A DNA stretch of 64,000 nucleotides from Monomorium pharaonis (lineage: Eukaryota > Arthropoda > Insecta > Hymenoptera > Formicidae): NCBI RefSeq assembly GCF_013373865.1, contig NC_050474.1, positions 11,930,886 to 11,994,885 on the forward strand, written 5' to 3'. Made by a program: the position numbers and the translations under genes. Positions within the stretch are counted from its first letter, which is position 1; each line of letters opens with the position of its first letter. The notes under the pieces are model-generated. The model saw nothing but the letters and a program-made list of their open reading frames with translations. It did not search any database and was not told the DNA's origin. Below are positions 35,626 through 46,440 of this stretch, piece after piece.

Positions 35626-38600
35626 TGGGCCTGACCGGGGTGGGCTTCACCCAAATCAACTTGCACCACAGCAAAGGAGCCTCGGCCGTTCTTGCCAGGC
35701 GCCAAGCTGGGGTGCACACAGCCATATCACTAGTACAAGAACCTTGGCTGGTCCGAGGCTGTATTAGGGGTCTGGCGGGGTGCGGTAGGCTGTTCAGGTC
35801 ACCGCAAGAGGATCGGCCTAGGGCCTGTGTGGCCGTTAAAGGGCTGGAGAGCCAGCTATTGCCGGATTTCTGTTCCAGGGACTTGGTAGCAGTCGTGATA
35901 GAGGACACCAGCGGGACCGGGATCAAGACAAGGATGGTGGTGGCGTCGGGCTACTTCTCACACGAAGAGGACGATCCGCTGCCATCAGACCGGGTTGTAC
36001 GACTGGTGGAGTTCTGCCAAAAGGAGCAACTCCCCCTCATATTGGGGTGCGATGCGAACGCGCACCACACGGTGTGGGGGAGCACGGACACCAACAGGAG
36101 AGGCGAAAAGCTGTTGGAATTTCTGGTGTCCACAGACCTAGAGATTCTCAACAGAGGCAAGGAGCCTACCTTCGTCACGGCAGTGAGAAGGGAGGTTCTG
36201 GACCTAACTATCTGTTCAAGACAGATAGCGCGGGAGGTGACCGGCTGGAGGGTCTCTGACGAGCCCTCATTGTCGGATCACAGACAGATCACCTTTAGGT
36301 TGGCTAAAGTGCAAGCGAAGGTAAGAACAGTGAGGGACCCGAGGAAGACGGACTGGGACTCGTTTCGAGAGGACCTGGCTGTCGGTCTTAGGGAGTTTCC
36401 CAAAAGACATGGGACCCCTCAAGAAATCGAGCTGTGCGTCGAGCATCTGCAGAGGGCTCTCGTCGGCAGCTTTGAGAACAACTGCCCAGAAAGGACAGTG
36501 AGAGATACTAAGGAAGTCGCCTGGTGGAACCCCAAGCTACAGGAGCTCAGAAGTGCTGCACGTCGTGCCTGGAACAGGGCCAGGAACACGGGCCGCCAGG
36601 CTGACTGGGACCTTCATCGAAGGGCTCAGAAGGCCTATAGAGACTCTGTGGTAAGGGCTAAAAAGGAGAGCTGGAGGAGATTCTGCGAGTCGGTGGAGGG
36701 GATACCTGAAGCCGCTAGGCTCGGCAGAGTCTTAGCCAGGGATCGGAACGCGGCTCTGGAGGCCATTCGGCTCGACGATGGGACGATGGCGTCTGGAGAG
36801 CGATGCCTGAATCACCTGCTGGAGTCGAACTTTCCGGGCTTCCGCGGAGGCCCGGAGGAAGACGTCCACCAGGGAAACTCAAATCTCCGTAGGGTACGAG
36901 GAGAGGACTGGTCTCTTGCGGCAAAAATCGTTGGGCCGAACAAGGTCAAATGGGCCGTAGGAGGTTTCAAGCCCTTTAAGTCGGCTGGGCCGGACCGGGT
37001 ATTTCCGGCCCTTCTCCAGGAAGGGCTGGAGCAGATCACCGGGCCGCTCACGCGGACGCTAAGGGCTTGTTTGGCACTGGGCTATACACCTAGGGCTTGG
37101 AGGCAGGCGAGAGTTGTGTTCATTCCCAAAGCGGGAAGAACGGGCCACAGCTCCGCCAAGGATTTTCGTCCTATCAGCCTAACGTCTTTTCTTCTTAAGA
37201 CGCTGGAAAGGCTGGTGGATGTCTACATACGCGACGTGGTTCTACTGCAGCACCCGCTGCATGGGAATCAGCACGCGTATCGCACGGGATACTCCACAGA
37301 ATCGGCGCTTCACTCCGCTGTATCGTTTATCGAGGAGCAACTGGAGAGGAAGGGCTTCGTGGTTGGCACCTTTCTAGATATAGAAGGAGCTTTTAACAAC
37401 ACACCGCACGAGGTGGTGTGTGAGGAAGCTACTCGCAGAGGTGTGCCGGAAAGGATCGTGGATTGGATCAGAGGCATGCTTGGGCGACAGGTAACGGCCT
37501 CATTGGGAACAGTGAAGGTCAGTGGATGGGTGAAGAGAGGCTGCCCGCAAGGGGGAGTTCTCTCTCCACTATTATGGTGTCTGGTGGCGGATAGACTGCT
37601 CAGGACGCTGAACGAAAGGAGCTTCTTTACATTAGGATATGCGGATGATCTGGCTATCCTGATACGAGGACCCTTTTTGGAGACGCTTCTGGAGCTCACG
37701 CAGAGAGCCTTAGAGGTGATCGAGGAGTGGTGCGGCGAGACTGGTCTGGCGGTGAATCCACTGAAGACCGGGCTCGTAATCTTCACTCGCAGGTACAAGG
37801 TAGGCCCAGTGGAGGGGCCGGTCCTTGGGGGAACGAGATTAGTTCCAACCGTATCGACTAAATATCTGGGAGTGATCCTAGATAGGAAGCTGACATGGAA
37901 GGAACATCTCGAGAACCGTTGCAGGAGTGTGTGCTCCTACTTCTGGATATGCAGAAGGACATTCGGGCAGACCTGGGGTCTCAAACCAAAAATGGTCCAC
38001 TGGATATACACGGCGATACTCAAACCTAGGCTGCTTTACGCGTCTGTCGTATGGTGGCCAAGGGTTTTGGGAAAGACCGCTAAGTTAGCGCTGGAGCACG
38101 TCAGAGCTCTAGTTTTAAGAGGGGCTCTGGGGGCCATGCGGACCACGCCGGTGGTGGCGATGGGAATGCTGCTTGGCGTCGAGCCCCTCGATCGGGTGGT
38201 AGTGGCGGCCGCGGCGACGGCGGCCTACCGCTTAAGGTGTGAATCAAGGTGGAAGGCAGGAGCCCTCCACACGAGATTTCCCGAAGGAATCCTATCGGGC
38301 ACCATTTTTGCAATGGGACAGGATAGGAGGCCGGTGATTCGTACTTTCGAAAGAGGGTACAGGATAAGCTTCCCCGGGCGCTGGGAGTGGAACGGCTCTA
38401 AGGGACCGGTTCCTCGGGACGGGGACGTCTGGTTCACGGATGGCTCCAAAACGAGTGCGGGCTCTGGAGCTGGTCTTTACTGTCAGCGCGACCGGGCAGG
38501 AATCGTCGTTCCGCTTGGTGAGCACGCTACGGTTTTCCAGGCGGAGGTGTTAGCCATCATGAGATGTGCCCAGAACCTATTAGAGTCTGATAGGGTGAGA

Positions 38601-39263
38601 AGGCGCATCCGGATTTACTCGGACAGTCAGGCGGCGCTTAAGGCGCTTGAGGGTCCAAGAATTAACTCGCGGCTGGTCTGGGACTGCAAGTGCGTACTGG
38701 ATGAGTTGGCGGAGAAGAATGATGTCGGCCTAGTATGGGTCCCTGGGCACGCAGGGATCAAGGGCAACGAAATGGCGGACCTGCTTGCTAAGGAGGCGGC
38801 CGAAACAAGACTGCTGGGACCTGAACCGGCTGTTGGGATCTCTTTCTGCCTAGGCAGGGGGAGAATCAGGGGCTGGCTCCGGGACCAGCATCTTGAACAC
38901 TGGAAGAAAGAAACAGAGAGCAAATGCAGACAGGCTAGGGCCATGCTAGGGGAATGCCCTAGCGAGAACCTGGCCAGGAGCATAAGATCTCTAAGTAGGA
39001 GGGACGCCAGGCTCGCGACACAACTGCTCACGGGCCATGGGGATCTCAACTATCACCTGCACAAATTGGGCCGTAGTGATACGCCCAGCTGTAGGCTGTG
39101 CGGTGAGGAGGAGGAAACTAGCCTCCACATTCTTGGGAATTGCCCAGCACTGGTCGGACCAAGAGCACGCCTGCTGGGCTCAGGTTTTCTAGAACCGTAC
39201 CAGGTGAGGCAGCTGCCTGTGGGGGATCTGCTCCGCTTTTGGAAGGAAGCGGGGCCCCGCTAG
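35625..39263 (+). CDS. LINE ORF2: APE endonuclease, reverse transcriptase, RNase H
   Basis: An intact frame of about 1212 codons. Residues 1-230 are the APE endonuclease (TQINLHHSKGAS, LVQEPWL, GCDANAHHTVWGS, LSDHRQITF). RT spans about 430-760 with FIPKAGR, FRPISLTSFLLKTLERL, TFLDIEGAFNNTPHEVV, GCPQGGVLSPLLW and the YADD box near residue 672. RNase H (about 930-1060) keeps all acidic residues: TDGSK, QAEVLAI, YSDSQAALKAL, NEMADLLAKEA. The C-terminus has a C-x2-C...H-x4-C knuckle (CRLCGEEEE...HILGNC). There is no in-frame ATG until about residue 104, so initiation would be at GTG in the TAGTG overlap, by reinitiation, or by a -1 shift in the 33-nt overlap (35592-35625). Confidence 0.9.
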   Translation: MGLTGVGFTQINLHHSKGASAVLARRQAGVHTAISLVQEPWLVRGCIRGLAGCGRLFRSPQEDRPRACVAVKGLESQLLPDFCSRDLVAVVIEDTSGTGIKTRMVVASGYFSHEEDDPLPSDRVVRLVEFCQKEQLPLILGCDANAHHTVWGSTDTNRRGEKLLEFLVSTDLEILNRGKEPTFVTAVRREVLDLTICSRQIAREVTGWRVSDEPSLSDHRQITFRLAKVQAKVRTVRDPRKTDWDSFREDLAVGLREFPKRHGTPQEIELCVEHLQRALVGSFENNCPERTVRDTKEVAWWNPKLQELRSAARRAWNRARNTGRQADWDLHRRAQKAYRDSVVRAKKESWRRFCESVEGIPEAARLGRVLARDRNAALEAIRLDDGTMASGERCLNHLLESNFPGFRGGPEEDVHQGNSNLRRVRGEDWSLAAKIVGPNKVKWAVGGFKPFKSAGPDRVFPALLQEGLEQITGPLTRTLRACLALGYTPRAWRQARVVFIPKAGRTGHSSAKDFRPISLTSFLLKTLERLVDVYIRDVVLLQHPLHGNQHAYRTGYSTESALHSAVSFIEEQLERKGFVVGTFLDIEGAFNNTPHEVVCEEATRRGVPERIVDWIRGMLGRQVTASLGTVKVSGWVKRGCPQGGVLSPLLWCLVADRLLRTLNERSFFTLGYADDLAILIRGPFLETLLELTQRALEVIEEWCGETGLAVNPLKTGLVIFTRRYKVGPVEGPVLGGTRLVPTVSTKYLGVILDRKLTWKEHLENRCRSVCSYFWICRRTFGQTWGLKPKMVHWIYTAILKPRLLYASVVWWPRVLGKTAKLALEHVRALVLRGALGAMRTTPVVAMGMLLGVEPLDRVVVAAAATAAYRLRCESRWKAGALHTRFPEGILSGTIFAMGQDRRPVIRTFERGYRISFPGRWEWNGSKGPVPRDGDVWFTDGSKTSAGSGAGLYCQRDRAGIVVPLGEHATVFQAEVLAIMRCAQNLLESDRVRRRIRIYSDSQAALKALEGPRINSRLVWDCKCVLDELAEKNDVGLVWVPGHAGIKGNEMADLLAKEAAETRLLGPEPAVGISFCLGRGRIRGWLRDQHLEHWKKETESKCRQARAMLGECPSENLARSIRSLSRRDARLATQLLTGHGDLNYHLHKLGRSDTPSCRLCGEEEETSLHILGNCPALVGPRARLLGSGFLEPYQVRQLPVGDLLRFWKEAGPR

Positions 39264-39770
39264 GGCAGCTGACAACGGGGAGGCACAATGGACTCGGTCT
39301 AAGTGCCAAAGTGGGCTTCGCAGGAGGACCGCCCCCGTCACTACTATTATTATTATTATTATTATTATGTAATGTTTTCTGAAGGCAAAAAACTTCAGAA
39401 AACATTACATAAAATTCTAAAAAATATTCTGAAAAAAAATTCTGAAGGCGAAAATTTTGTACAAAAATCTGTAAAAGCTGCAGAAATTTATAATATAAAA
39501 TATAAAATATGCAATTTTTTGTACAGTAATTTTTGCATAATTTTTTCCTATGGGTCGCACCGTAGTTATCGCGATTGCTCACATGGGACATTATCCAGTT
39601 AGAAAACATCGATTTTGATTAACTTTTTACAGAATGATGATACCATACAGATGCAAAACATTTTTTAGTAGTGATGATTCAGTTTGAAGACGTGACAAAA
39701 ATCTTCAAAGTTCAGTGTAATCCATAAAGTCCTTATATCCTGGAAACTATTTCAGATAAAAAAATCCAAA

Positions 39771-39986
39771 CGCTTTTAGAGAAATATACTTATTACGAGA
39801 AATTAAACTATATTAATAGTTTTTTGCAAAAGTCATATATAATTACAGATTTTGTACTTTCATTGAATTTTTTGCAAACGCTTTTAGAGAAATATACTTA
39901 TTACGAGAAATTAAACTATATTAATAGTTTTTTGCAAAAGTCATATATAATTACAGATTTTGTACTTTCATTGAATTTTTTGCCCC
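39771..39986 (+). repeat. 108-bp tandem duplication
   Basis: Two apparently identical 108-bp units, starting CGCTTTTAGAGAAATATACT at 39771 and 39879, at the front of the Helitron remnant. Confidence 0.9.
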
Positions 39987-42784
39987 TTGAAAGCGATATG
40001 TTTTGCATTCATTGTAAAGCAAAACATTTCACAGCTGAAAAAATATCTAGTAAAGGAAATTCATTTCACGATTGTTGTAATCATGGTGCGGTTTATTTGG
40101 AATCATTACCTCAATTTCCACAATTTCTTCAAAGTTTATTCGGCGGTAGCCATGCAAAATTTAATTTTTTTTTCAGACATATTCGTAGTTACAATAGTTT
40201 ATTTTCATTTGCATCATTTAACGCTAATTTAGTTAATTTTAAAAATAGGCGACCAGGTCCATGTTTAAAATGATTTAATTGTAAAGCAAAAATTTTTTGG
40301 AGAAGTGGCAACCTTTGTATATGTTATTGAATTTAAAAAACGCGGTTTACCACATGTCCACATGTTAATTACTTTAAAATATAATTTTAAAATAACAACT
40401 CCACAGATTGTTGACAAATATATTTCAGCTGAAATTCCTGATCCATGTGAAAAACGTACTTTACATGACATAGTTATGAGACACATGATTCATGGACTTT
40501 GTGGCGATTGGTGTTTGGTAGATGGAAAATGTTCAAAACATTATCTTAAACCATATCTTGAAGAGACCAGAATGGATGAAGATCTTATTCTTATTATCGT
40601 CGAAGAAATAATAACAAGAGTTTTGATCGTCTTGGTAGTTATGTAGTTGATCATCGTTATGTAGTTCCATATTGTCCTATTTTATCAATTATTTTTAATT
40701 GTCACATAAATGTCGAAGTAGTTTCAAGTATCAAATCGGTAAAATATCTGTATAAGTATATTTATAAGGGACATGGTGCTGCTGTTATAACAATTGAGCC
40801 AATAACAGATAATATAATTATTGATCATGATGAAATACGTAATTTTATAGAAACTCGTTATGTTGGACCTGTAGAAGCCTGTTGGCGTATTCTCGAAAAG
40901 AAATTACAAGATAAAAGTCATAATATCGTTCTTTTGCCAGTCCATCTTCCTAATGAACAAAATATTATAATTGAAAATGAAGTAATTGAAGAAGCAATGA
41001 CTGATGCTTTAAATCAAGTTACGATGTTAATTGACTATTTCTTATTAAATTCTCGTGACGAAGAAGCAAAACAACATTTGTATGTAGAAATTCCACGCTA
41101 TTAGACGTTTAAAAAAGAGAAAATTAATGAGAGAAATGTATCGCGTTGGATTAAACGTAAAAGTCATTATAATTGTATAGGACGAATGTATTCCGTCAGT
41201 CCAACACAAACAGAATTATTTCATTTACGGTTATCATTACTAACTGTAAAAGGAGCTACGAGTTTTAATGCTTTAAGAACTGTAAATGGAGAAATATGTC
41301 AATCGTTTTCAGCAGCATGCCTAGCTTTAATTGAAGATGATGAGGAATGGAACCGCGCTATGAATGAAGCTGTTGGATGGATGATGCCCCGACAACTTCG
41401 TAGATTATTTGTACGTATATTAGTACATTGTCAACCGTTACATCCTGAAGAGCTTTGGGAAAATTTTAAAGTAGCAATGTCAGAAGATTATGTTCGACAT
41501 TTCGGATTGTTACAAGGACAAAGAAAACCATATACGCAAATTAATACTATGCTTTGTGCTGAAGGTAAAAGTCTTGCTGATTTTCCACATATGGAACAAT
41601 CGATAGAAAACGATGAAGAGGATGATTATATTACACTTGAAGAAACTATGGAAATTGGTACAGACAGTATGAGCTGTTAAATGACAAACAGAAAGAAATA
41701 GTAGATCTTGTATTAAACAGATTAGATACTAATAATCACAATAGCAATTGTATTTATATCGATGGTCCAGGTGGTTCAGGTAAAACGTTTATATACACGA
41801 CTATCTATTATTTAGCCAAAATTCGAAATAAACATATATGTACAATGGCTGTTACGGGCATTACAGCGACGTTATTGCCAGTAGGAAAAACAGTTCATAA
41901 AACATTTGGATTGCCAGTTCCATTATTTGCTGATTCGTCATCTAGCATTAAAATCCAATCCAAGGAAGCTCATTATTTAAAAGAAACAGATATTTTTATC
42001 TGGGATAAAGCGCCAATGGCACCACGATGCTCTAGAAATTATGGATCAAACGTTGCGTGATATCATGAATAATAATTTACCTTTCGGTGGAAAAATTATC
42101 GTGTTAGGTGGTGATTTCAGACAACTACTTCCTATTAAAGTACATGGTACTCGAAGTGAAATTGTGAATCTTTCAATCAAATTTAGTTCTATTTGGAAAC
42201 ATTTTATAAATTTTTCTTTAACATAAAATATGCGAATTCTCCCAGAGGAAACCCAAATAGCACAAAAATATACAATGTATATACACTATATATATGTTCA
42301 TAGATATTGAATGTCCATTGGATATCCACATGTACTTAAATTAGCACTCATAGTATATCCATTGTATCAGCAAATGCACTCCATATGAGATCCATTGTTT
42401 ATCCATAAAACATACAGCTGCACGTTCCATGTATATCATATACCATATATATATATATATACCCAGTGAACAATATGTTGTCAAAAAGATCTCTGAAAGA
42501 TATCCTGTTTCTGAAAATGATAACATAAAGAGACTTCTAAAAGATAACATAATGATATCAGAATGTTAAGCAATGCGCCGTTTTTTGAGAATAGAAAGAT
42601 AGCATGAAACTGATATCTAAAAGATTTCTTAAATCGGATATCTTTAAACTGCAACTAGAGATAAAAAAATAAAATAAAAATTTCATTTTTTAAATAATTA
42701 TTTTTATCAACAGTACATATTAAAATTAGGACAAATTTTTATTAATTAATTAAATTTAAATTATTTTATTTTATTCTTACTTGC

Positions 42785-42862
42785 GCTGGTTTTAAACCCG
42801 GGACCTTAGGATGACGAACCTTGTACTCTATCTGTTACGCCAATTTGACTCATCGACATGGG
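42785..42862 (-). other. tRNA-like relic
   Basis: On the minus strand GTCAAATTGGCGTAACAG (A-box-like), AGATAGAGTACAAGG, and AAGGTCCCGGGTTTAAAACC (variable loop plus T-arm/B-box-like) occur in tRNA order. Stems are incomplete. It is best read as a decayed tRNA or tRNA-derived SINE head. Confidence 0.35.
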
Positions 42863-43361
42863 TACTTGTTATTGTCTACATATACCTATATGTTATAAAC
42901 TGACGCAATTATATTATTTTTTATAAAAGCAATTATATTTTGCATAACATTAAAAATAAATAGCATTAATTTATTTACTTATTAATTTCATTGTTAAATT
43001 TATTTTTTTCCATAACCTTAATAATTTGATGGAAATTGCGATTTATTTAGCACTAATACTTTGAAGCGTTCAAATGGTTAATTAGATGGTTAACTATATA
43101 GATCATATATGTTCAGACTTCAAATGGGGTTTTTTGCAGCGCCAAGTTTCCAAACCCTTCACCGGCAGAAAAATAAATGACTAATTCACGAAAGTATATT
43201 CATCCAATATACACAGAAAGTACAATTGTATACATTTCGATAAGTATATATATGCAATGTACATTCGAAGTGCATCAGAAAATATCCTAGACGGATCCAT
43301 GAAAGTATATTCATTCAATGTACGTGAAAATACATTTATGTTCATTTCGACACATACATAC

Positions 43362-43683
43362 GGGAGCGTCTCAGATGCGCACAGTAATAAACGGACATAG
43401 CAGGCTGAGTGAAACGGACACAGTAACAAACGGACACAGACCAAACGGACACAGTAATAAACGGACACAGTAACAAACGGACACGGTGCGAAACGGACAC
43501 AGTAATAAACGGACACAGTAATAAACGGACACAGTAACAAACGGACACAGACCAAATGCGCACACTGCACATGCGCACGGACCAAATGCAATCCATGTAC
43601 ATTGCAAGCAGAGTAAAGTCCATATAGGTTAGCGACTTGGACGGGGTGGGTGAGGGGAGGCCGAAGGCCCCCCCTTGCATCCC

Positions 43684-43732
<49 letters not shown>

Positions 43733-43957
43733 CAAAGCATTCACTGCATCACATGAGTTTGCGACTTTCCGTGTGCGCATGTGCAGTGTGCGCATTTGGT
43801 CTGTGTCCGTTTGTTACTGTGTCCGTTTATTACTGTGTCCGTTTGTTACTGTGTCCGTTTGTTACTGTGTCCGTTTGGTCTGTGTTCTTTTGTTACTGTG
43901 TCCGTTTCACTCAGCCTGCTGTGTCCGTTTATTACTGTGCGCATCTGGGACTCACTC
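43362..43957. mobile_element. Foldback element, GGACACAG-arm family, copy 2
   Basis: The same core and arm repeats as 698-1222, in the opposite orientation. It starts GGGAGCGTCTCAGATGCGCA and ends TGCGCATCTGGGACTCACTC. An 8-bp direct repeat ATACATAC lies immediately outside both ends (43354-43361, 43958-43965). This would suggest a hAT-like mechanism, although the flanks are rich in CATA repeats and the match could be chance. The CA/GT tract (43686-43728), hairpin GGGCC/GGCCC and arms are intact. Confidence 0.8.
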
Positions 43958-44727
43958 ATACATACATGTACATACATACAATAGGGTTTTGATATACATC
44001 GGAAAATATCCTAGACAGATCCACGAAAGTATATTTATCCGATGTACATTTATGTTTATTTCGATAGGTACATGCATGTATATACATACAATAAACATTC
44101 GACATGCATCGAAAAACATCTTAAACTGATCCATGAAAATATGTTTGTCCGATGTACATGAAAGTACATCTATGTATATTTCAATACGTACCTGCATGTA
44201 TATAAATACAATATACATACAATATACATGGGGATGTATAAGTAATTAATCCATCAAAGTATATTTATATTATGTACATATGACGTACATACATTTATAT
44301 CCATACATAAATATTCATTTTATATATGTATAATGTCCTGTATATACTTTATACTTTATGGATCAAGAAGGGATATCCATAGAATATCGTGTGCTATTTG
44401 GGAACTGAATTTGCAAAGTTTCTATTGGATATGGGAGATGGCATATTAAATGATTCCAACGATAATATACAACTTCCTGATTGTTGTATCGCACCCATTA
44501 ATGCCGATATTGTACAAGATATATATGGTGATATGATACGAAATAAAGAATTTAATAAAATGGCGAAGTATACAATACTTTCTGCAAAAAATGTCGATGT
44601 AGATGAATTTAATAAACGAGTTGTCGAATTATTGGATAAGTTTGAAGAACAAATTAATACAAGTACAGATAGTACTGAAAACTGCGGTGATAATGGTGAC
44701 ATTAATGAAGCTTTACAAAATATATAA

Positions 44728-46440
44728 TATTCGTACAGAATTACCTTTCTTTAAAAAAAGGTAAAGAAAAGACGCCAAATGTATGTGCGTGCGTGCGTGC
44801 GTGCATGTGTGTCTTTAAGGTTTTACTATGCTTATGTTTGGATACATGAAACAGTACAACCAATATGTCTGGGCAATTTTTATGTGACAGAATATTAGGC
44901 TTCAATTGCATCGCATTATTTAATATTTAAAAGAAATGTTTATTAGGTTATTTATAATAAAAAGGCAGTTTTTTTACTTTAAATGCGCATATCTCAGCGA
45001 AAAATCATCGTATCGAGACGAGTAAAAAAGCTTTTGAAGGGAAAACTGTATTATCGCATGCTTTTTATCCCATTAAGTTGCGATACTTGCCTCACGCCAT
45101 GCATTGTCGCAAACTCAAACCAATATTTTTCAATTTCGTATGCTTTCGCTTTGTCATACGCCATTTTGAAAAAAATTATTACGCAAAATTTTACTAAATC
45201 AATTCTTAAAGTAGACATTTGAAGCTTTAATTTCTTTTTTTAGAAATCTTTCTATCTTTATTACTGGCGTAGTTACCGTCATTGGAAGTTTAGTGATTTT
45301 TTGACAAATTTTAGGTGTACCGCTTTTTTTTCGAGTATACAAGCGGATAGAAATGATAGACATACTAACTGTACTAATTCGGATACGTAATTTTTTTCAA
45401 TGTAGGAGCATGTGAAAAAGGGAATATCAATCTAAAATAGTGCAGTTAATATGTCTAGAGTGTCTAGACATTTCTATTTGCTTGTGTGACAGAATATTAA
45501 GCTTTTTGTCGCGTAATTTAGTTTGTTAAAAACCTAATATTATAAGCAATAAAGTAAACTTGAGAAAATGTTAATTTTCGTATTGTCGCAATAAAAAAAA
45601 AAAACAAAGTCATATACATACACATATGCAAGCGGATAAAAATATTTAGACATACTGACTATATACTATTGCAGAGTATCTTTTTCAATGTAAAAGCATG
45701 TGAAAAACAGATATACTCCGAATAATATAGTTAGTAAGTTTATGCTCCGTTTATATGTGTATTAGACCTTATACGCATCGCATTATTTATAAAAATAATT
45801 GATAATCAATGAAATAAACATGTGAATATTACAAATAAAGAATAAAACCAATATAACTTTGTTTTGTTATTTTAATTAAATCGATCTTTAATTAGATATA
45901 AACTTCAAAATTGTCTTAAAGACCTTCATATATATTATAAAAAGAAATGAGATATCTGGTACTACAAAATGAGTGAAATCCCAACAAAATTACTTTTTTT
46001 AAAAAAAGTACAAAAAAGCGCCAAGTATATGCGCACATAAAACGCTCTCAAAAATCTATTTTTGTACAAAATAATTTTTATTTGGCATTACAAATGTGCA
46101 CTATAAAGGAAATTTTAATAAAATTGTTTTTTGCCCCCAAAAAAACAAAAAGTTCATTATTTGTGTAAGATATAATGTTACGAAAACTTATTACATAACA
46201 TTGTTCCATATTGCCAAAATAAGGCAATTTTAGAATTTAAATGTTACTATAAGACAAATTAATCATAGTGTTTCAGAAGTTTTTCTTTTTCTATTAAAAA
46301 GAGATATATGAATATAAAATAATAAATGCTTAGATGAAAGAATAAATTAAAATAAAATTATTTGAATAATAACAATTTAAATAGATCACCTGAGTGTCTA
46401 AAAATAAAATCCGGCAAAACGCTGTTTTTCTTTTAGGAAT
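44728..46440. other. Repeat-containing AT-rich region
   Basis: It holds a short GTGC-type repeat (about 44786-44812) and three related blocks with TTTAAAAAAAG followed by GCGCCAAGTATATGCG (near 44745, near 45990, and inverted near 49195). The block at about 45960-46140 is an inverted copy of 49073-49260. No gene can be supported; the 79- and 93-codon open stretches have no recognisable motif. Confidence 0.4.

Larger units (their letters stand above)
34160..39365 (+). mobile_element. Non-LTR retrotransposon, apparently full length
   Basis: Bracketed by the 14-bp direct repeat TATGTAATGTTTTC (34146-34159 and 39366-39379). It has a GC-rich 5' UTR, two long open frames and a short 3' UTR ending in an ATT-type microsatellite (39341-39365) instead of poly(A). 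Strong GC bias contrasts with the AT-rich surroundings. APE endonuclease, reverse transcriptase, RNase H and an ORF1 of the DUF4780 type place it in the I/R1/LOA group; LOA-like is my best guess. Confidence 0.9.
34010..39554. mobile_element. Palindromic MITE split by the LINE
   Basis: The left part (34010-34159) and right part (39366-39554) are inverted copies: CCCGTAGGAAAAAATTATG and CATAATTTTTTCCTATGGG at the ends, then AAAAATTGCATATTT, TTTCTGCAG and TTCGCCTTCAGAA blocks. Joined without the LINE it would be a palindrome of about 325 bp. A 2-bp TC lies outside both ends. The LINE sits near its centre. Confidence 0.75.
42252..44402. mobile_element. CCCAAATAGCACA-ended foldback-type insertion in the Helitron
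   Basis: The ends CCCAAATAGCAC and GTGCTATTTGGG are flanked by AA on both sides; removing the insert restores the Helitron frame. Inside are tandem units of about 130 bp rich in GTACAT/ATGTAC (43190-43361 and 43958-44300), a tRNA-like piece, and a nested 596-bp foldback at 43362. There is no coding capacity. The terminus fits the same CCCANNNARCACA pattern as the elements at 6249, 13197 and 61166. Confidence 0.8.
39990..44727 (+). pseudogene. Helitron Rep-helicase, decayed and split
   Basis: Blocks in order: CIHCKAKHFTAEK and SFHDCCNHGAVYLESLP (Helitron N-terminal region), HIRSYNSLFSFASFNANL, then VIEFKKRGLPHVHMLI, which contains the HUH motif of the Rep nuclease (from about 40305). More blocks follow to 41110 (YLYKYIYKGHGAAV), 41186-41680, and a PIF1-type helicase start (IDGPGGSGKTFIYTTIYYLA Walker A, then GGDFRQLLPI). 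At 42251 the frame stops at an inserted element and resumes at 44403 (EFAKFLLDMGDGILN, VDEFNKRVVELLD). There are several frameshifts and internal deletions. No Helitron ends were identified. Confidence 0.85.

Noticed and set aside
34504..38525. Minus-strand ORFs within the LINE
   Set aside because: Shadows of the GC-rich ORF1/ORF2 coding strand; no motifs.
44983..45222. 79-codon plus-strand ORF
   Set aside because: No motif; it lies in a repeat-containing AT-rich region.
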